NCBI RefSeq assembly: GCF_013378075.1
Contig: NZ_CP051131.1
Location: 868,001-932,000 of the forward strand
Reading direction: 5' to 3'
Length of the DNA stretch: 64,000 bases
Source: Parasphingopyxis algicola
GTDB lineage: Bacteria > Pseudomonadota > Alphaproteobacteria > Sphingomonadales > Sphingomonadaceae
The notes below the pieces were generated by a model. It ran no database searches. It was given only the letters and a program-made list of their open reading frames with translations, and had not been told where the DNA came from. Positions 1-9,402 of the stretch are shown piece by piece. The translations under genes and the position numbers were made by a program. The first letter of the stretch is position 1, and the number at the start of each line of letters is the position of its first letter.

Positions 1-268
1 CCGTCACCAACAGCCGTCGGAAGCCGCCGTCGGGATGGCGCAGGGTGAGGATCAGGCCGTCGCTGCTCCGCGTGCGTTCGATCCGGCAGTCGGGCCGGAA
101 ACTGGCGGCCCCGTTGACCGCGCAATAGACCATACCGCTTTCGGCCAGTTCGGCCCGGGCTTCGGTTTCCGCCTCAATCAGCGGATCGGCTTCGGCGGTC
201 TGTTCGTCCGCCGCCGATCCGCAGGCGGACAGGGCGAGCGCAACAGAGCAGAAAATGAGAGGGCGCAA
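1..268 (-). CDS. Putative lipoprotein, partial (C-terminus outside window)
   Basis: Only the first ~89 residues are inside the window; the gene reads leftwards off the edge. I place the start at a TTG (268), followed by a short hydrophobic stretch and a lipobox (LSAC, Cys near residue 16), so the product should be an outer-membrane or periplasmic lipoprotein. After an acidic linker comes a small conserved-looking region with two Cys (YCAVNG and PDCRIE) and the motif LRHPDGGFRRLL. I know this only as an uncharacterised protein type and assign no function. No ATG is available in frame near the signal sequence, so the TTG start is inferred from the signal peptide. The gene lies downstream of ilvD in the same direction, separated by a repeat-bearing gap. 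Confidence 0.6.
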   Translation of the reverse strand, partial: MRPLIFCSVALALSACGSAADEQTAEADPLIEAETEARAELAESGMVYCAVNGAASFRPDCRIERTRSSDGLILTLRHPDGGFRRLLVT

Positions 269-296
269 TACCGGAGCCCGCCCAATTCCGCTGAGG

Positions 297-358
297 CTGA
301 GCTTTTCGAAGCCCTGCCCTTCTTGTTGAAGAAAAGGACGACCCTTAGACAGGCTCAG
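297..358. repeat. Degenerate palindromic repeat between ilvD and the lipoprotein gene
   Basis: The arms CTGAGCTTTTCGAAGCCC (297-314) and, on the other strand, CTGAGCCTGTCTAAGGG (342-358) are imperfect inverted copies. A small hairpin lies between them (CTTCTT-GTTG-AAGAA). It resembles dispersed intergenic repeats with a CTGAGC...TCGAAGG core that I associate with sphingomonad-type genomes. It could fold in the RNA downstream of ilvD and act as a weak terminator or mRNA-stabilising hairpin. Confidence 0.45.
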
Positions 359-392
359 GGTGCGCGGAGGGAGTTTCGGTCGCACGGCGATC

Positions 393-2114
393 CTAAATAT
401 CCGCATAGACATGGGTCTCGGCCCTGGCGCCCGGATGGGTGACGGCACCCTCATGGGCCGGGCCGACATTCTGGGCGTAGCGCCAGAGCGTGCCCGATTG
501 ATAATCGTTCCGACGCGACTTCCATGCCGCGCGCCGCTGTTCGAGCACCGCTTCTTCGACATCGAGGTCGATCTTCCCGGCCTCGGCGTCGATCCGGATC
601 GTATCGCCGTCCTCGATCAGCGCGATCGGCCCGCAATCGGCGGCTTCGGGGCCGACATGGCCGATGCAGAAACCCCGCGTCGCGCCGGAGAAGCGGCCGT
701 CCGTGATCAGCGCGACCTTCTCGCCCATCCCCCGGCCGTAGAGCGCCGCGGTCGTCGACAGCATCTCGCGCATGCCGGGGCCGCCCTTGGGCCCCTCATA
801 GCGGATGACGATGACCGAGCCCTCGGCGATATCGCGCTCCTCGACCGCCTTGAAACACTCCTCCTCACTGTCGAAACAGCGGGCCGGACCCGTGAATTGC
901 AGCCGCTCCATCCCGGCGACCTTGACGATCGCGCCATCGGGGGCGAGCGAGCCCTTGAGGCCGACGACCCCGCCGGTCGGCGTGATCGGATCGTCGACAG
1001 CGTAAATGACCTTCTGGTCGGGGTTCCACGTCACTTCATCAATGTTTTCGCCCAACGTCCTGCCGGTCACGGTCAGGCAATCGCCATCGAGCAGGCCTTC
1101 GGACAGCAAGGTCTTCATCAGCATATAGACGCCGCCCGCCTCATACATGTCCTTCGCGACATATTTGCCGCCGGGCTTGAGGTCGGCGAGATAGGGCGTC
1201 GATTTGAACGTCTCGGCGACGTCGAACAGGTCGAAATCGATCCCGCATTCGTTCGCCATCGCCGGCAGGTGGAGCGCCGCATTGGTCGAGCCGCCCGTCG
1301 CCGCGACGACGCGGGCCGCATTCTGGAACGCCTCTTTCGTGCAGAGGTCGCGCGGACGGATATTGTTCGCGAGCAGCTCCATCACCTGCTCGCCCGCCGC
1401 GCGCGCGATATCGTCGTTGGACTCATACGGCGCGGGCACCATGTTGCTGTTGGGCAGCGAGAGGCCGATCGCTTCGCCGACACAGGCCATGGTGTTGGCG
1501 GTGAACTGCCCGCCGCACGCGCCATGTCCGGGGCAAGCGACTTTCTCCAGCTCGATCAGCTCCTGCAGCGGGCAGGCTTCGGCCTCATACTGGCCGACCG
1601 CCTCGAACACGTCGACGACGGTGACGTCCTTGTCGTGGAACCGCCCGGGCAGGATCGAGCCGCCATAGACGAAGATCGAGGGCACGTTGAGGCGCAGCAT
1701 CGCCATCATCATGCCGGGCAGCGACTTGTCGCATCCGGCAAAGCCGACCAGCGCGTCATAGCAATGGCCGCGCACCGAAAGCTCGACGGAATCGGCGATC
1801 ACCTCGCGGCTGACGAGCGAGCTTTTCATCCCCTGATGGCCCATCGCGATGCCGTCGGTCACCGTGATCGTGTTGAACCGGCGCGGCAGCCCGCCGCCCG
1901 TGATCACGCCCTCACGGCAGACATTTGCCTGATGGTCGAGCCGGGTATTGCAGGGCGCGCTGTCATTGCCCGCGCTCGCGACCGCGACGAAGGGCTGCTC
2001 GATCTCTTCCTCGGTAATGCCCATCGCGTAATAATAGCTGCGATGCGGCGCGCGCGAGGGGCCGACCGAGACATGGCGGCTCGGCAGTTGCGACTTGTCG
2101 AAACGGTTGGACAT
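393..2114 (-). CDS. ilvD: Dihydroxy-acid dehydratase
   Basis: Catalyses dehydration of 2,3-dihydroxy-isovalerate and 2,3-dihydroxy-3-methylvalerate to the 2-oxo acids, the third common step of valine and isoleucine synthesis, in the cytosol. At 573 aa it matches the short IlvD form. Three Cys at the expected Fe-S positions are visible: C55 (SAPCN), C128 (GCDKS) and C200 (PGHGACGGQ), the pattern of the [2Fe-2S] group. The C-terminus ends VYADI. It starts 19 bp after the N-formylglutamate amidohydrolase family gene and is probably co-transcribed with it. Confidence in the assignment is very high. Confidence 0.97.
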   Translation of the reverse strand: MSNRFDKSQLPSRHVSVGPSRAPHRSYYYAMGITEEEIEQPFVAVASAGNDSAPCNTRLDHQANVCREGVITGGGLPRRFNTITVTDGIAMGHQGMKSSLVSREVIADSVELSVRGHCYDALVGFAGCDKSLPGMMMAMLRLNVPSIFVYGGSILPGRFHDKDVTVVDVFEAVGQYEAEACPLQELIELEKVACPGHGACGGQFTANTMACVGEAIGLSLPNSNMVPAPYESNDDIARAAGEQVMELLANNIRPRDLCTKEAFQNAARVVAATGGSTNAALHLPAMANECGIDFDLFDVAETFKSTPYLADLKPGGKYVAKDMYEAGGVYMLMKTLLSEGLLDGDCLTVTGRTLGENIDEVTWNPDQKVIYAVDDPITPTGGVVGLKGSLAPDGAIVKVAGMERLQFTGPARCFDSEEECFKAVEERDIAEGSVIVIRYEGPKGGPGMREMLSTTAALYGRGMGEKVALITDGRFSGATRGFCIGHVGPEAADCGPIALIEDGDTIRIDAEAGKIDLDVEEAVLEQRRAAWKSRRNDYQSGTLWRYAQNVGPAHEGAVTHPGARAETHVYADI

Positions 2115-2132
2115 GGAACTTTCCTGATCGGT

Positions 2133-2876
2133 CTATTTGAGCGCGTCGCGCGTCTCGGCGATGACGGGCACGAGCAATTCGGCCCATTTCCTTGCGCCTT
2201 CTGCGTCCGCGATCAAGTCATTCCGCACCTCGATCGCGAGATAGGGCAGGCCGCGGGCCTCCGCGTGCAGGTCCATCGTCGCATTGAGCTCCTGCCCCGA
2301 ATAGGGCTCGTTGTCGCCGACATGGAGGCCCAGCGCCTCAAGCTTGGGGATGGCGATACGCGCCGCGCGGTCGTCCCGGTTGTAGAGGATACCCGCATGC
2401 CAGGGGCGCGTCTCGTGGGTGCGCGTCTCGAGCCGCGGCGTAAAGCTGTGCAGGGTGAAGAGCATGTCAGGTTCATGCGTGTCGACAAGCTCCGCCGCGC
2501 GACCATGATAGGGATGCCAGAAGCGCTCGATCCGCTCCCGCCGCGCCGCTTCGTCGAGCGCGGCATTGGCCGGGATATGGTGGCCGTCGCTATGGACGGG
2601 CGTCGCTACCGGATTGTCATGCTCGCGATGGAGATCGACGACGAGGCGCGAAATGTTCGCGATGATCGCCGGGCAGCCCAGCGCCCCGGACACCAGCATC
2701 GCCAGCCGGTCGACGCCGATATCGACCGCGACATGCTTGTCGAGCACCGACGGGTGGACGCCGAGATCGATATCCTCGGGCACCCGGTTCGAGGCATGGT
2801 CGGCGATCAGGACAAGTCCGGACTCCGAACGCCCCTCGATCTCGATAAAGACGTCCGTCATGCCGCGCTTTCCCAT
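2133..2876 (-). CDS. N-formylglutamate amidohydrolase family protein
   Basis: Cytosolic Zn-type hydrolase of the FGase family (PF05013), whose known members release formate from N-formylglutamate in histidine breakdown. Here 247 aa with the family landmarks: ADHASNRVPE near the N-terminus, NISRLVVDLHR, FTLHSFTP, and a C-terminal LAIEVRNDLI. No other hut gene is nearby and the next gene downstream is ilvD, so a role in histidine catabolism cannot be inferred from context. Many alphaproteobacteria carry such stand-alone paralogues with unknown substrates. Two in-frame ATGs (2876 and 2861) are possible starts; neither has a convincing ribosome binding site. Confidence 0.88.
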   Translation of the reverse strand: MGKRGMTDVFIEIEGRSESGLVLIADHASNRVPEDIDLGVHPSVLDKHVAVDIGVDRLAMLVSGALGCPAIIANISRLVVDLHREHDNPVATPVHSDGHHIPANAALDEAARRERIERFWHPYHGRAAELVDTHEPDMLFTLHSFTPRLETRTHETRPWHAGILYNRDDRAARIAIPKLEALGLHVGDNEPYSGQELNATMDLHAEARGLPYLAIEVRNDLIADAEGARKWAELLVPVIAETRDALK

Positions 2877-2962
2877 AGGGATTTTCTATTCGATACCCGC
2901 ATGCGGTCCTAGTTGCCGTGCCGCGCGCGCTATGTCACCAAAGAAGAAAACGGGAGTCGCAA

Positions 2963-4813
2963 ATGGGTTTCGAATTGACACGCCGCGAGGCCATGACCGG
3001 GCTCGCCGCCGGGACGATATTGGGTGTCGGCGGATGCGCCTCTTTGCCCGCCCAAGGCGCGCAAAGTTGCGACGCCGGGATGGCGCTGGCGATGGAGGCC
3101 GACCGGCTGCTCGCGCTGCTGCCCGAGGTCGCCACCTATAACGGCACCGAGGCGGCGCTCGACGGAGGCCCGCTCGCGCGCCGCCTCAACGATTACTCGC
3201 CCGCCGGCGAACAGGCGCTGCGCGAGGGCACGGCGGCGAGCCGGGCGCGCATCGCCGCGCTCGACTGCCCGCGCGGCTCGCGCGATGCGCTGCATGCGGC
3301 GGTGTCCGAAGCGGTGCTCGCCAATGCCCAGCGCTCGGCGAGCATCCCCTATGGCCGGATCAACCCGTTCAGCTACGTTAACCACCTCCCCTATCTGGTC
3401 TCGCAGATCAGCGGACCGCATATCGATTCCCAGGCGGTGATGACGACCCAGCAATCGGTACGGACGCCCGAGGCGATCGACGCCTGGCTCGAAAAGCTCG
3501 ATGGCTTCGAGCAGGCGTTCGCCGGCGTCCTCGAAAAAGTCCGCGCCGACGAGGCCGCCGGCTGCCGCCCGCCCCGGGCGCTGCTCGCCAAAACGCTTCC
3601 CGTGCTCGACGCCTTTCTCGAAGGCCCGGCCGAAGCGCATCCGCTGATCGAGGCGTTCGATGCCGGGATGGCGGCCGCCGTGACCGACACGACCCTGCGC
3701 GCGACCGCCCTGCATTTCGCGATCACCTCGCTGGAAACCAGGGCGCGCCCGGCCATTGCGCGGCTGCGCGACCAGATCGCCGCCATGCTGCCGCGCGGCC
3801 AGGAGATGGCCGGCGTCTGGGCCCAGCCCGAGGGCGAAGCGCTCTATGCCGCCAATGTGCTGGCGCTCGGCGACACCGAACAGTCGCCCGACGAGATCCA
3901 CGATATCGGCCTCGACGAGGTGCGCCGGATTACCGCCGAGATGGATGCGCTGCTCATCGCCAACGGCGAGACCGGTGGCAGTGTCGGCGAACGGATGCTG
4001 CGGCTGGCGGGCGACGAGCGTTTCCTGTTCGCGGACAGCGATGCCGGGCGGCGGGAACTGCTCGACTATGTCGGCGAACTCGCCGGGCAGGCCGAAGCCA
4101 ATTATGGCGACATGCTACCGCCCGAGATCATTCCCCAGCAACAGCTGGTCATTCGCCGTGTACCGGTTGCGACACAAGACAGCGCACCTGGAGGCTATTA
4201 CGACGCCCCCTCGCTCGATGGCACCCGGCCCGGCACCTACTGGATCAACCTGCGCGACATGCGCGCCGTGCCGCGCTTCCGCCTCCCGACGCTCACCTAT
4301 CACGAGGGCGTGCCCGGCCATCACACCCAGGTCGCGATCGCCAGCGGCCTCGGCGAAGCGCCGCTGATCATCCGGATCGCGAGCTTCAACGGCTATCAGG
4401 AAGGCTGGGCGCTCTATGCCGAGCGGCTCGCCAAGGAACTCGGCTATTACGAGGACGATCCGTTCGGCGATCTCGGCCGCCTGCAGGACGAGCTGTTCCG
4501 CGCCGTCCGCCTCGTCGTCGACACCGGTCTCCATCACAAGCGCTGGACGCGCGAACAGGCGATCCGCTTCATGCAGGGCGCGACGGGCATCGCCGAAAGC
4601 CGCGTCACCGCCGAGATCGAGCGCTATATGGCCTGGCCGGGCCAGGCGCTCGGTTACAAGCTCGGCCAGCTGCGGCTGATCGAACTGCGCGACCGGATGC
4701 GCGCGGCGCGGGGCGACGCGTTCGACGTCCGGAATTTCAATGCGATCGTGCTGAACCAGGGGGCGATGCCGATCGGCCTCGTCGCCGATCGTGTGGCCGC
4801 CGCCAGCCGCTGA
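2963..4813 (+). CDS. DUF885 family lipoprotein, putative metal-dependent peptidase
   Basis: Protein of about 616 aa belonging to the DUF885 family (PF05960). The chosen ATG at 2963 follows a purine-rich site (GGGAGTCGCAA) and gives a clear export signal: twin arginines (TRREAMTG), a hydrophobic stretch and a lipobox (GVGGC), suggesting a lipoprotein possibly exported through Tat. A GTG at 2918 would extend it but buries the signal. The family's zinc-site motif HEGVPGHH starts at about residue 447, followed by EGWALYAERL, consistent with an M32-like metallopeptidase fold. The substrate is unknown. It is divergent from the FGase/ilvD pair and shares no operon. Confidence 0.88.
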   Translation: MGFELTRREAMTGLAAGTILGVGGCASLPAQGAQSCDAGMALAMEADRLLALLPEVATYNGTEAALDGGPLARRLNDYSPAGEQALREGTAASRARIAALDCPRGSRDALHAAVSEAVLANAQRSASIPYGRINPFSYVNHLPYLVSQISGPHIDSQAVMTTQQSVRTPEAIDAWLEKLDGFEQAFAGVLEKVRADEAAGCRPPRALLAKTLPVLDAFLEGPAEAHPLIEAFDAGMAAAVTDTTLRATALHFAITSLETRARPAIARLRDQIAAMLPRGQEMAGVWAQPEGEALYAANVLALGDTEQSPDEIHDIGLDEVRRITAEMDALLIANGETGGSVGERMLRLAGDERFLFADSDAGRRELLDYVGELAGQAEANYGDMLPPEIIPQQQLVIRRVPVATQDSAPGGYYDAPSLDGTRPGTYWINLRDMRAVPRFRLPTLTYHEGVPGHHTQVAIASGLGEAPLIIRIASFNGYQEGWALYAERLAKELGYYEDDPFGDLGRLQDELFRAVRLVVDTGLHHKRWTREQAIRFMQGATGIAESRVTAEIERYMAWPGQALGYKLGQLRLIELRDRMRAARGDAFDVRNFNAIVLNQGAMPIGLVADRVAAASR

Positions 4814-5010
4814 ACCGAAACGGGCAGCGCCGCCCGAGGGCGTGCTACCCGTTTCAATGACGTGCGGGCTTTGGAGAACACGCAGATCATTGGCGGACGT
4901 CGCCCGCAAGGGGCTCGATCCGTTCGTGCCCCAATATTAGGCCGATTGCTTTAGAAATGGCGGAAAAAGAGGGTTAACGGGCGGAATTGGCTCGTTGGGT
5001 CGTTTTCGAG

Positions 5011-5097
5011 CGTCATTGCGAGGAGCCGTAAGGCGACGCGGCAATCCAGAGCGTCTCGCGCTCGGCTCTGGATTGCTTCGCTATGCTCGCAATGACG
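5011..5097. repeat. Palindromic REP/MITE-like element in a 307-bp intergenic gap
   Basis: The gap 4814-5120 holds no gene that I can support. It contains a two-tier palindrome: outer arms CGTCATTGCGAG (5011-5022) and CTCGCAATGACG (5086-5097), and inner arms GCAATCCAGAGC (5041-5052) and GCTCTGGATTGC (5065-5076) around a 12-nt loop. Both arm pairs are perfect. The TCATTGCGAG...GCAATCCAGA pattern is a widespread dispersed repeat in GC-rich alphaproteobacteria. It lies between the convergent ends of the DUF885 gene and ispE, so it could act as a bidirectional terminator or RNA-end protector. Confidence 0.8.
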
Positions 5098-5120
5098 AAC
5101 CGAATTGAAAGAGTACGCCG

Positions 5121-5975
5121 TTACAGCAGCCGTGATCGCAGCATCCACCAGCCCGGATGGCCGCGGGCGATCGTCTCTGCCGCCGCATCGCGATCGGCAT
5201 CACCGTCGAACAGCGCGAAACAGGTGGCCCCCGAACCCGACATGCGGACGAAGCGCGCGGCCGACCGGGCCTCAAGCGCGGTCAGCACATCGCCGATCGC
5301 CGGGTAAGCGGCGCGGGCGGGTGCCGCGAGATCGTTGCGCCACGCGGAATCGAGGCGCGGCGGATCGTCAAGCGAGAGCCCGCCCCGGTCCTGCCCGTCC
5401 CAGCCTGCGAAGACCGGGCCGGTCGGCACGGCGACGCCCGGATTGACGAGAAGGACCGCGCTTCCGGCGGTATCGGCGAGCTCGACCGGCACCAGGTCGT
5501 CGCCCTTCCCGTCGCCCCGGCAGGTCCGCGAAAGCAGGCACGCGGGCACATCCGCGCCGAGCCTCGCTGCAATTGCCGCAAGCGAGGGATCGTCCGCCGG
5601 CAGGTCCCAAAGCCTTGTGAGCAGACGCAGTGTCGCGGCCGCGTCGGCCGATCCGCCACCGATTCCCGAGGCGATCGGCAGATTCTTCGTCAACCGGATG
5701 CGAGCGCCAGCCTCCGGCGCCCGTTCGGCGCGCAGCCGTTCGGCGGCCTGTATCACCAGATTGCCGTCGCCGGCCGAGAGACCGTCGGCAAACGGCCCGT
5801 CGATGGTCAGGCCGAGACCGTCGGCAGGCTCGGCTTCCAGCACGTCGCCGTCCTCGCAAAAGGCAAACAGGGTTTCGATCCGGTGATAGCCGTCGGGCAG
5901 GCGTTCGCGGACGTGCAGCGCAAGGTTGATCTTGGCATGGGCGGTTTCGCGCAATGCCCGCGGGCGGTCCGCCAT
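5121..5975 (-). CDS. ispE: 4-diphosphocytidyl-2-C-methyl-D-erythritol kinase
   Basis: GHMP-family kinase that phosphorylates CDP-methylerythritol with ATP in the non-mevalonate isoprenoid pathway; cytosolic. The 284-aa length is typical. Visible landmarks are the N-terminal AKINLALHV with DGYHRIETLF, the ATP-binding loop LPIASGIGGGSADAAATL, and a C-terminal RMSGSGATCFALF. The start codon overlaps the stop of the upstream TPR gene, so the two are probably translationally coupled and belong to an ETF-QO / TPR / ispE unit. Confidence 0.96.
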   Translation of the reverse strand: MADRPRALRETAHAKINLALHVRERLPDGYHRIETLFAFCEDGDVLEAEPADGLGLTIDGPFADGLSAGDGNLVIQAAERLRAERAPEAGARIRLTKNLPIASGIGGGSADAAATLRLLTRLWDLPADDPSLAAIAARLGADVPACLLSRTCRGDGKGDDLVPVELADTAGSAVLLVNPGVAVPTGPVFAGWDGQDRGGLSLDDPPRLDSAWRNDLAAPARAAYPAIGDVLTALEARSAARFVRMSGSGATCFALFDGDADRDAAAETIARGHPGWWMLRSRLL

Positions 5976-7573
5976 CAGGGCGAGGCGGTCTCGGCGGTGA
6001 GGCCTATGTCAAGCTTCCGGCGGATCCGCTCGGCGGCCTCGTCTTCGGCCGACACCAGTGCCGCCTGCCAGGCGAAGCGTGCGTCGCGCCGCCGGCCCGC
6101 GCTCCAATAGGCATCGCCCAGATGCTCGTTGATCGTCGGTTCGGCCGGCTCGCCGACGGACGCGCGTTCGAGTATCGGGATCGCCCGATCGAAATCGCCG
6201 CGGACATAATAGACCCAGCCGAGGGAATCGGTGATCGAGGGACTGTCGGGGCTAAGCTCGCTCGCCCGCCGGATCAGCTCCTCGGCATAGTCGAGATCCT
6301 CGCGCCGCTCGAGCAGCGCATAGCCGAGATAATTGAGCGCCACGGCCTGGTCGGGGGCAAGTGCGACCGCCTGTTCCAGCGCCGGCCGGGATTCCCCCCA
6401 GCGTCCGGCATCGAGCAGCGCGCCGCCATAGAGCAGCCAGGCACTCCACGGCGCCTCGTCGTCGCCCGCCAGAGTCACCGCGCGTCCATAGGATTCCGCG
6501 GCCTCGTCATACTGTTCGAGCGCCGCATAGCGCTCGCCATAGCGTTGCCAGTCTGCCGCCGTCGCATCGCGCGATTCGGCACGGCCGCGCGCCAGTTCAA
6601 GCGCCGCCTCGGGCTCGTCGGTTTCGGCGAGCAGCTGGACCCGCATGTCCTGCACGTCGGCGTAGAAAGGGTCGCGCGATCCGACCCCGTCGAGCGCGGC
6701 AAGCGCCGCATCCTCCTGCTGGGCCTGGTTCAGGATACCGCTGGTCACGAACCAGCCGACCGAATTGTCGGGCGCAAGGAAGGTCGCGAAACGGCTGATC
6801 GTCAGCGCGAGCGAAGACGCGTTCTGCCGGTTGATCTCGGTGGCGAGCCGGACGAACATTTCCGCAATACCATCCGACGCGCTGTCGACGGCGCCGGGGA
6901 TCGACCGCCGGCGCTCGATATTATCGCGGGCCGCGCTTTCCGCGCGGCTGTCGCCCGGCAGAAGGGCCAGCGCTTCTTCGCGCTTGCGCGCCTGGACAAG
7001 CCGCGCCGCGGCCGCAAGACGCAGCCGCAGGAAACGGGGCGGGCCGAGCTCGCTCAGCGCAAGCGTTTCGGCGACCCCTTCGTCGTAATGGCGCATTGCG
7101 AGCAGCAGCAGCGCCCGATGCTCGCGCGCATAGTTTGCCGCGATGGCGTCCTGCTCGCCCGACGCCAATATTTCGAGCGGATCGGCATCGCCCGCGCCGT
7201 ACGCGATCCAGGCCCGCATCACGGTCGCGAGCGAGGCGAACAGCCCCTGCTCCTCGATCCGGTCGACGACGCGCCGCGCCTCGGCCCAGTCGCCGTCCTC
7301 GAGCGCCTCGATAAGGAACAGGAATTCGCCGTCGGGCGGCAGCGCGGAAGCGCTGCGCAGCGATTGCGCCGCGCGCAGCGCCAGTCCGCGATCTCCGGCC
7401 GCAACGGCCCGGCGATAGGCGCGGGCCGCCAGCGTTTCGTCGAACGGCGCATCGGACAGCGCCGAGGCATAACCGCGGGCCGCAAGCCCGATCTGCCCCG
7501 AAGCGTCCGCCACCCGGGCACGGGCATAATCGGCGAGCGGATTGCTCGCCTGCGCCGCACCCGAAAGGGCCAT
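5975..7573 (-). CDS. Secreted tetratricopeptide-repeat protein
   Basis: Periplasmic or membrane-associated TPR scaffold, about 532 aa from the first usual start codon. The C-terminal third has clear TPR units (LNYLGYALLERREDLDYAEEL, then DSLGWVYYVRGDFDRAIPIL, then EHLGDAYWSAGRRRDARFAW); the N-terminal part looks like more diverged helical repeats. The start is uncertain. The ATG at 7573 falls inside an obvious signal peptide whose basic N-terminus and hydrophobic core (RRFIGRTALVLASAMALSG, cleavage after AQA) extend upstream to about 7627. No ATG, GTG or TTG exists there, but ATT (7630) and ATC (7627) sit 4 and 7 nt after a GGAGGA. The gene follows ETF-QO closely and overlaps ispE. The role in the cell is unknown. 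Confidence 0.82.
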   Translation of the reverse strand: MALSGAAQASNPLADYARARVADASGQIGLAARGYASALSDAPFDETLAARAYRRAVAAGDRGLALRAAQSLRSASALPPDGEFLFLIEALEDGDWAEARRVVDRIEEQGLFASLATVMRAWIAYGAGDADPLEILASGEQDAIAANYAREHRALLLLAMRHYDEGVAETLALSELGPPRFLRLRLAAAARLVQARKREEALALLPGDSRAESAARDNIERRRSIPGAVDSASDGIAEMFVRLATEINRQNASSLALTISRFATFLAPDNSVGWFVTSGILNQAQQEDAALAALDGVGSRDPFYADVQDMRVQLLAETDEPEAALELARGRAESRDATAADWQRYGERYAALEQYDEAAESYGRAVTLAGDDEAPWSAWLLYGGALLDAGRWGESRPALEQAVALAPDQAVALNYLGYALLERREDLDYAEELIRRASELSPDSPSITDSLGWVYYVRGDFDRAIPILERASVGEPAEPTINEHLGDAYWSAGRRRDARFAWQAALVSAEDEAAERIRRKLDIGLTAETASP

Positions 7574-7613
7574 CGCCGAGGCGAGAACGAGTGCCGTACG
7601 GCCGATGAAACGC

Positions 7614-9266
7614 CTACATATTGGGATAATTCGGTCCTCCGCCGCCTTCGGGAACGACCCAGTTGATATTCTGGGTCGGGTCCTTGATGTCGCAGGTTTT
7701 GCAGTGAACGCAGTTTTGCGCATTGATCTGGAACTTGGGATTTCCGTTTTCGTCCTCGACGAACTCGTACACGCCCGCCGGGCAATAGCGCTGCGAGGGC
7801 CCGGCATAGAGCGGCAGGTTGTGCTCGACCGGCACGTCCGGATCCTTGAGCGTCAGGTGGACCGGCTGGTCTTCCTCGTGATTGGTGTTGGAGAGGAAGA
7901 CCGAAGACAGGCGATCGAAGCTGATCACGCCGTCGGGCTTCGGATAGTCGATCTTCTTGACCTGGTCGGCGCGCCACAGGCTTTCATTGTCGGGGTGATG
8001 ACCCATGGTGAACGGCATGCGGATGCCGAGATGCTCGGCCCACATGGTCATGCCCGACAGGATCGTACCCATGAAATTCCCGTATTTCTCGACCAGCGGC
8101 AGCGTGTTGCGGACCTTGCGCAGCTCCTTGTAGACCCAGCTCTGCTCATAGGCCTGCTCATAGGCGGTCAGTTCGTCGCCCGCGCGCTCCGCCTGGACCG
8201 CCTCGAACGCGGCTTCGGCGGCCATCATGCCGGTCTTCATCGCGGTGTGGCTACCCTTGATCCGCGGGACGTTCACGAAACCCGCCGAACAGCCGATCAG
8301 TGCGCCGCCCGGGAAAGCGAGCTTGGGCACCGACTGCCAGCCGCCGTCGTTGATCGCGCGCGCGCCGTAGGACACGCGCTTGCCGCCTTCGAGGATCTCG
8401 CGGATCGCCGGATGTTGTTTCCAGCGCTGCATCTCCTCGAACGGCGAAAGCCAGGGATTGGAATAGTTGAGCCAGGTGACGAAACCGAGCGCGACCTGCC
8501 CGTTCTCCTGATGATAGAGGAAACCGCCGCCATTGGCCTCGTCCAGCGGCCAGCCCTGGGTGTGGATCACGCGGCCCGGCACATGTTTGTCGGGCTCGAT
8601 ATCCCACAGCTCTTTGATACCCAGTCCATAGACTTGCGGCTCGGAGTTCGCATCGAGTGCGAACTGCTTGATCAGCATTTTGGAGAGATGTCCGCGCACG
8701 CCTTCGGCGAAGAAGGTGTATTTGGCGTGGAGTTCCATGCCCGGCATGTAGTCGGGCTTTTTCTCGCCGTTGCGCGCGATGCCCATATCGCCGGTCGCGA
8801 CGCCTTTGACCGAACCGTCCTCGTTGTAGAGGATTTCGGCGGCGGCGAAGCCGGGGAAAATCTCGATCCCCATGGCTTCCGCGCGGCTGGCGAGCCAGCG
8901 GCAGAAATTGCCCAGGCTGACCGTGTATGTTCCCTTGTTGTTCATGAAAGTTGGCATCATGAAGTGCGGGAATTCCCGCTTTTTCGTCGCCGAGAGGATC
9001 CAGTGATGGTTTTCGGTGACCGGAACCGTCAGCGGATTATCGTCGAAATCGCGCCAATCCGGGAAAAGTTCGTCCAGCGCCTTCGGATCGACCACCGCGC
9101 CGGACAGGATATGCGCGCCAACTTCGCTACCTTTTTCGAGGATACAGACCGAAATCTCCTTCCCCGTCTCCTCGGCGAGCTGTTTGAGCCGGATCGCTGC
9201 GGCAAGCCCCGCGGGGCCGGCACCGACAATCACGACGTCATAGGGCATGGATTCCCGTTCGGACAT
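7614..9266 (-). CDS. Electron transfer flavoprotein-ubiquinone oxidoreductase
   Basis: Membrane-associated flavo-iron-sulfur enzyme that passes electrons from ETF (acyl-CoA dehydrogenases and others) to ubiquinone. The N-terminal FAD-binding motif is VVIVGAGPAGLAAAIRL. The C-terminal ferredoxin-like part has the four expected Cys (RYCPAG and CVHCKTC), followed by DPTQNINWVVPEGGGGPNY, the family's usual ending. I start it at the ATG at 9266, which follows GAAGGAG by ~11 nt; upstream ATGs at 9305 and 9326 lack a ribosome binding site. The product is about 550 aa, the family size. The ETF subunits are not in the window. Confidence 0.96.
   Translation of the reverse strand: MSERESMPYDVVIVGAGPAGLAAAIRLKQLAEETGKEISVCILEKGSEVGAHILSGAVVDPKALDELFPDWRDFDDNPLTVPVTENHHWILSATKKREFPHFMMPTFMNNKGTYTVSLGNFCRWLASRAEAMGIEIFPGFAAAEILYNEDGSVKGVATGDMGIARNGEKKPDYMPGMELHAKYTFFAEGVRGHLSKMLIKQFALDANSEPQVYGLGIKELWDIEPDKHVPGRVIHTQGWPLDEANGGGFLYHQENGQVALGFVTWLNYSNPWLSPFEEMQRWKQHPAIREILEGGKRVSYGARAINDGGWQSVPKLAFPGGALIGCSAGFVNVPRIKGSHTAMKTGMMAAEAAFEAVQAERAGDELTAYEQAYEQSWVYKELRKVRNTLPLVEKYGNFMGTILSGMTMWAEHLGIRMPFTMGHHPDNESLWRADQVKKIDYPKPDGVISFDRLSSVFLSNTNHEEDQPVHLTLKDPDVPVEHNLPLYAGPSQRYCPAGVYEFVEDENGNPKFQINAQNCVHCKTCDIKDPTQNINWVVPEGGGGPNYPNM
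7635..7640 (-). promoter_or_regulatory. Strong ribosome binding site without a usual start codon
   Basis: GGAGGA on the minus strand, inside the 3' end of the ETF-QO gene. It lies 4 nt before an ATT and 7 nt before an ATC that are in frame with the TPR protein and would supply its complete signal peptide. The purine run also encodes glycines of ETF-QO, so it could be coincidental, but its spacing fits initiation of the TPR gene at a rare start codon. Confidence 0.4.
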
Positions 9267-9402
9267 GTTCGCGCTTTCTCCTTCAGCGGACCGCGTTTCG
9301 CTCATATCGTCGCGGCCAGCAACCAATCTATCAGATAGTCACTGCCCGGCGATTGACCACGCCGTCAACCTTCGACTCTATGGAAAACCAAGCAAAGCGG
9401 GG

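Noticed and set aside
360-2912. 850-residue open frame on the plus strand, antisense to ilvD and the N-formylglutamate amidohydrolase family gene
   Set aside because: Arg/Asp/His-rich product with no domain, fully opposite two clearly recognised genes; a by-product of GC-rich codon bias.
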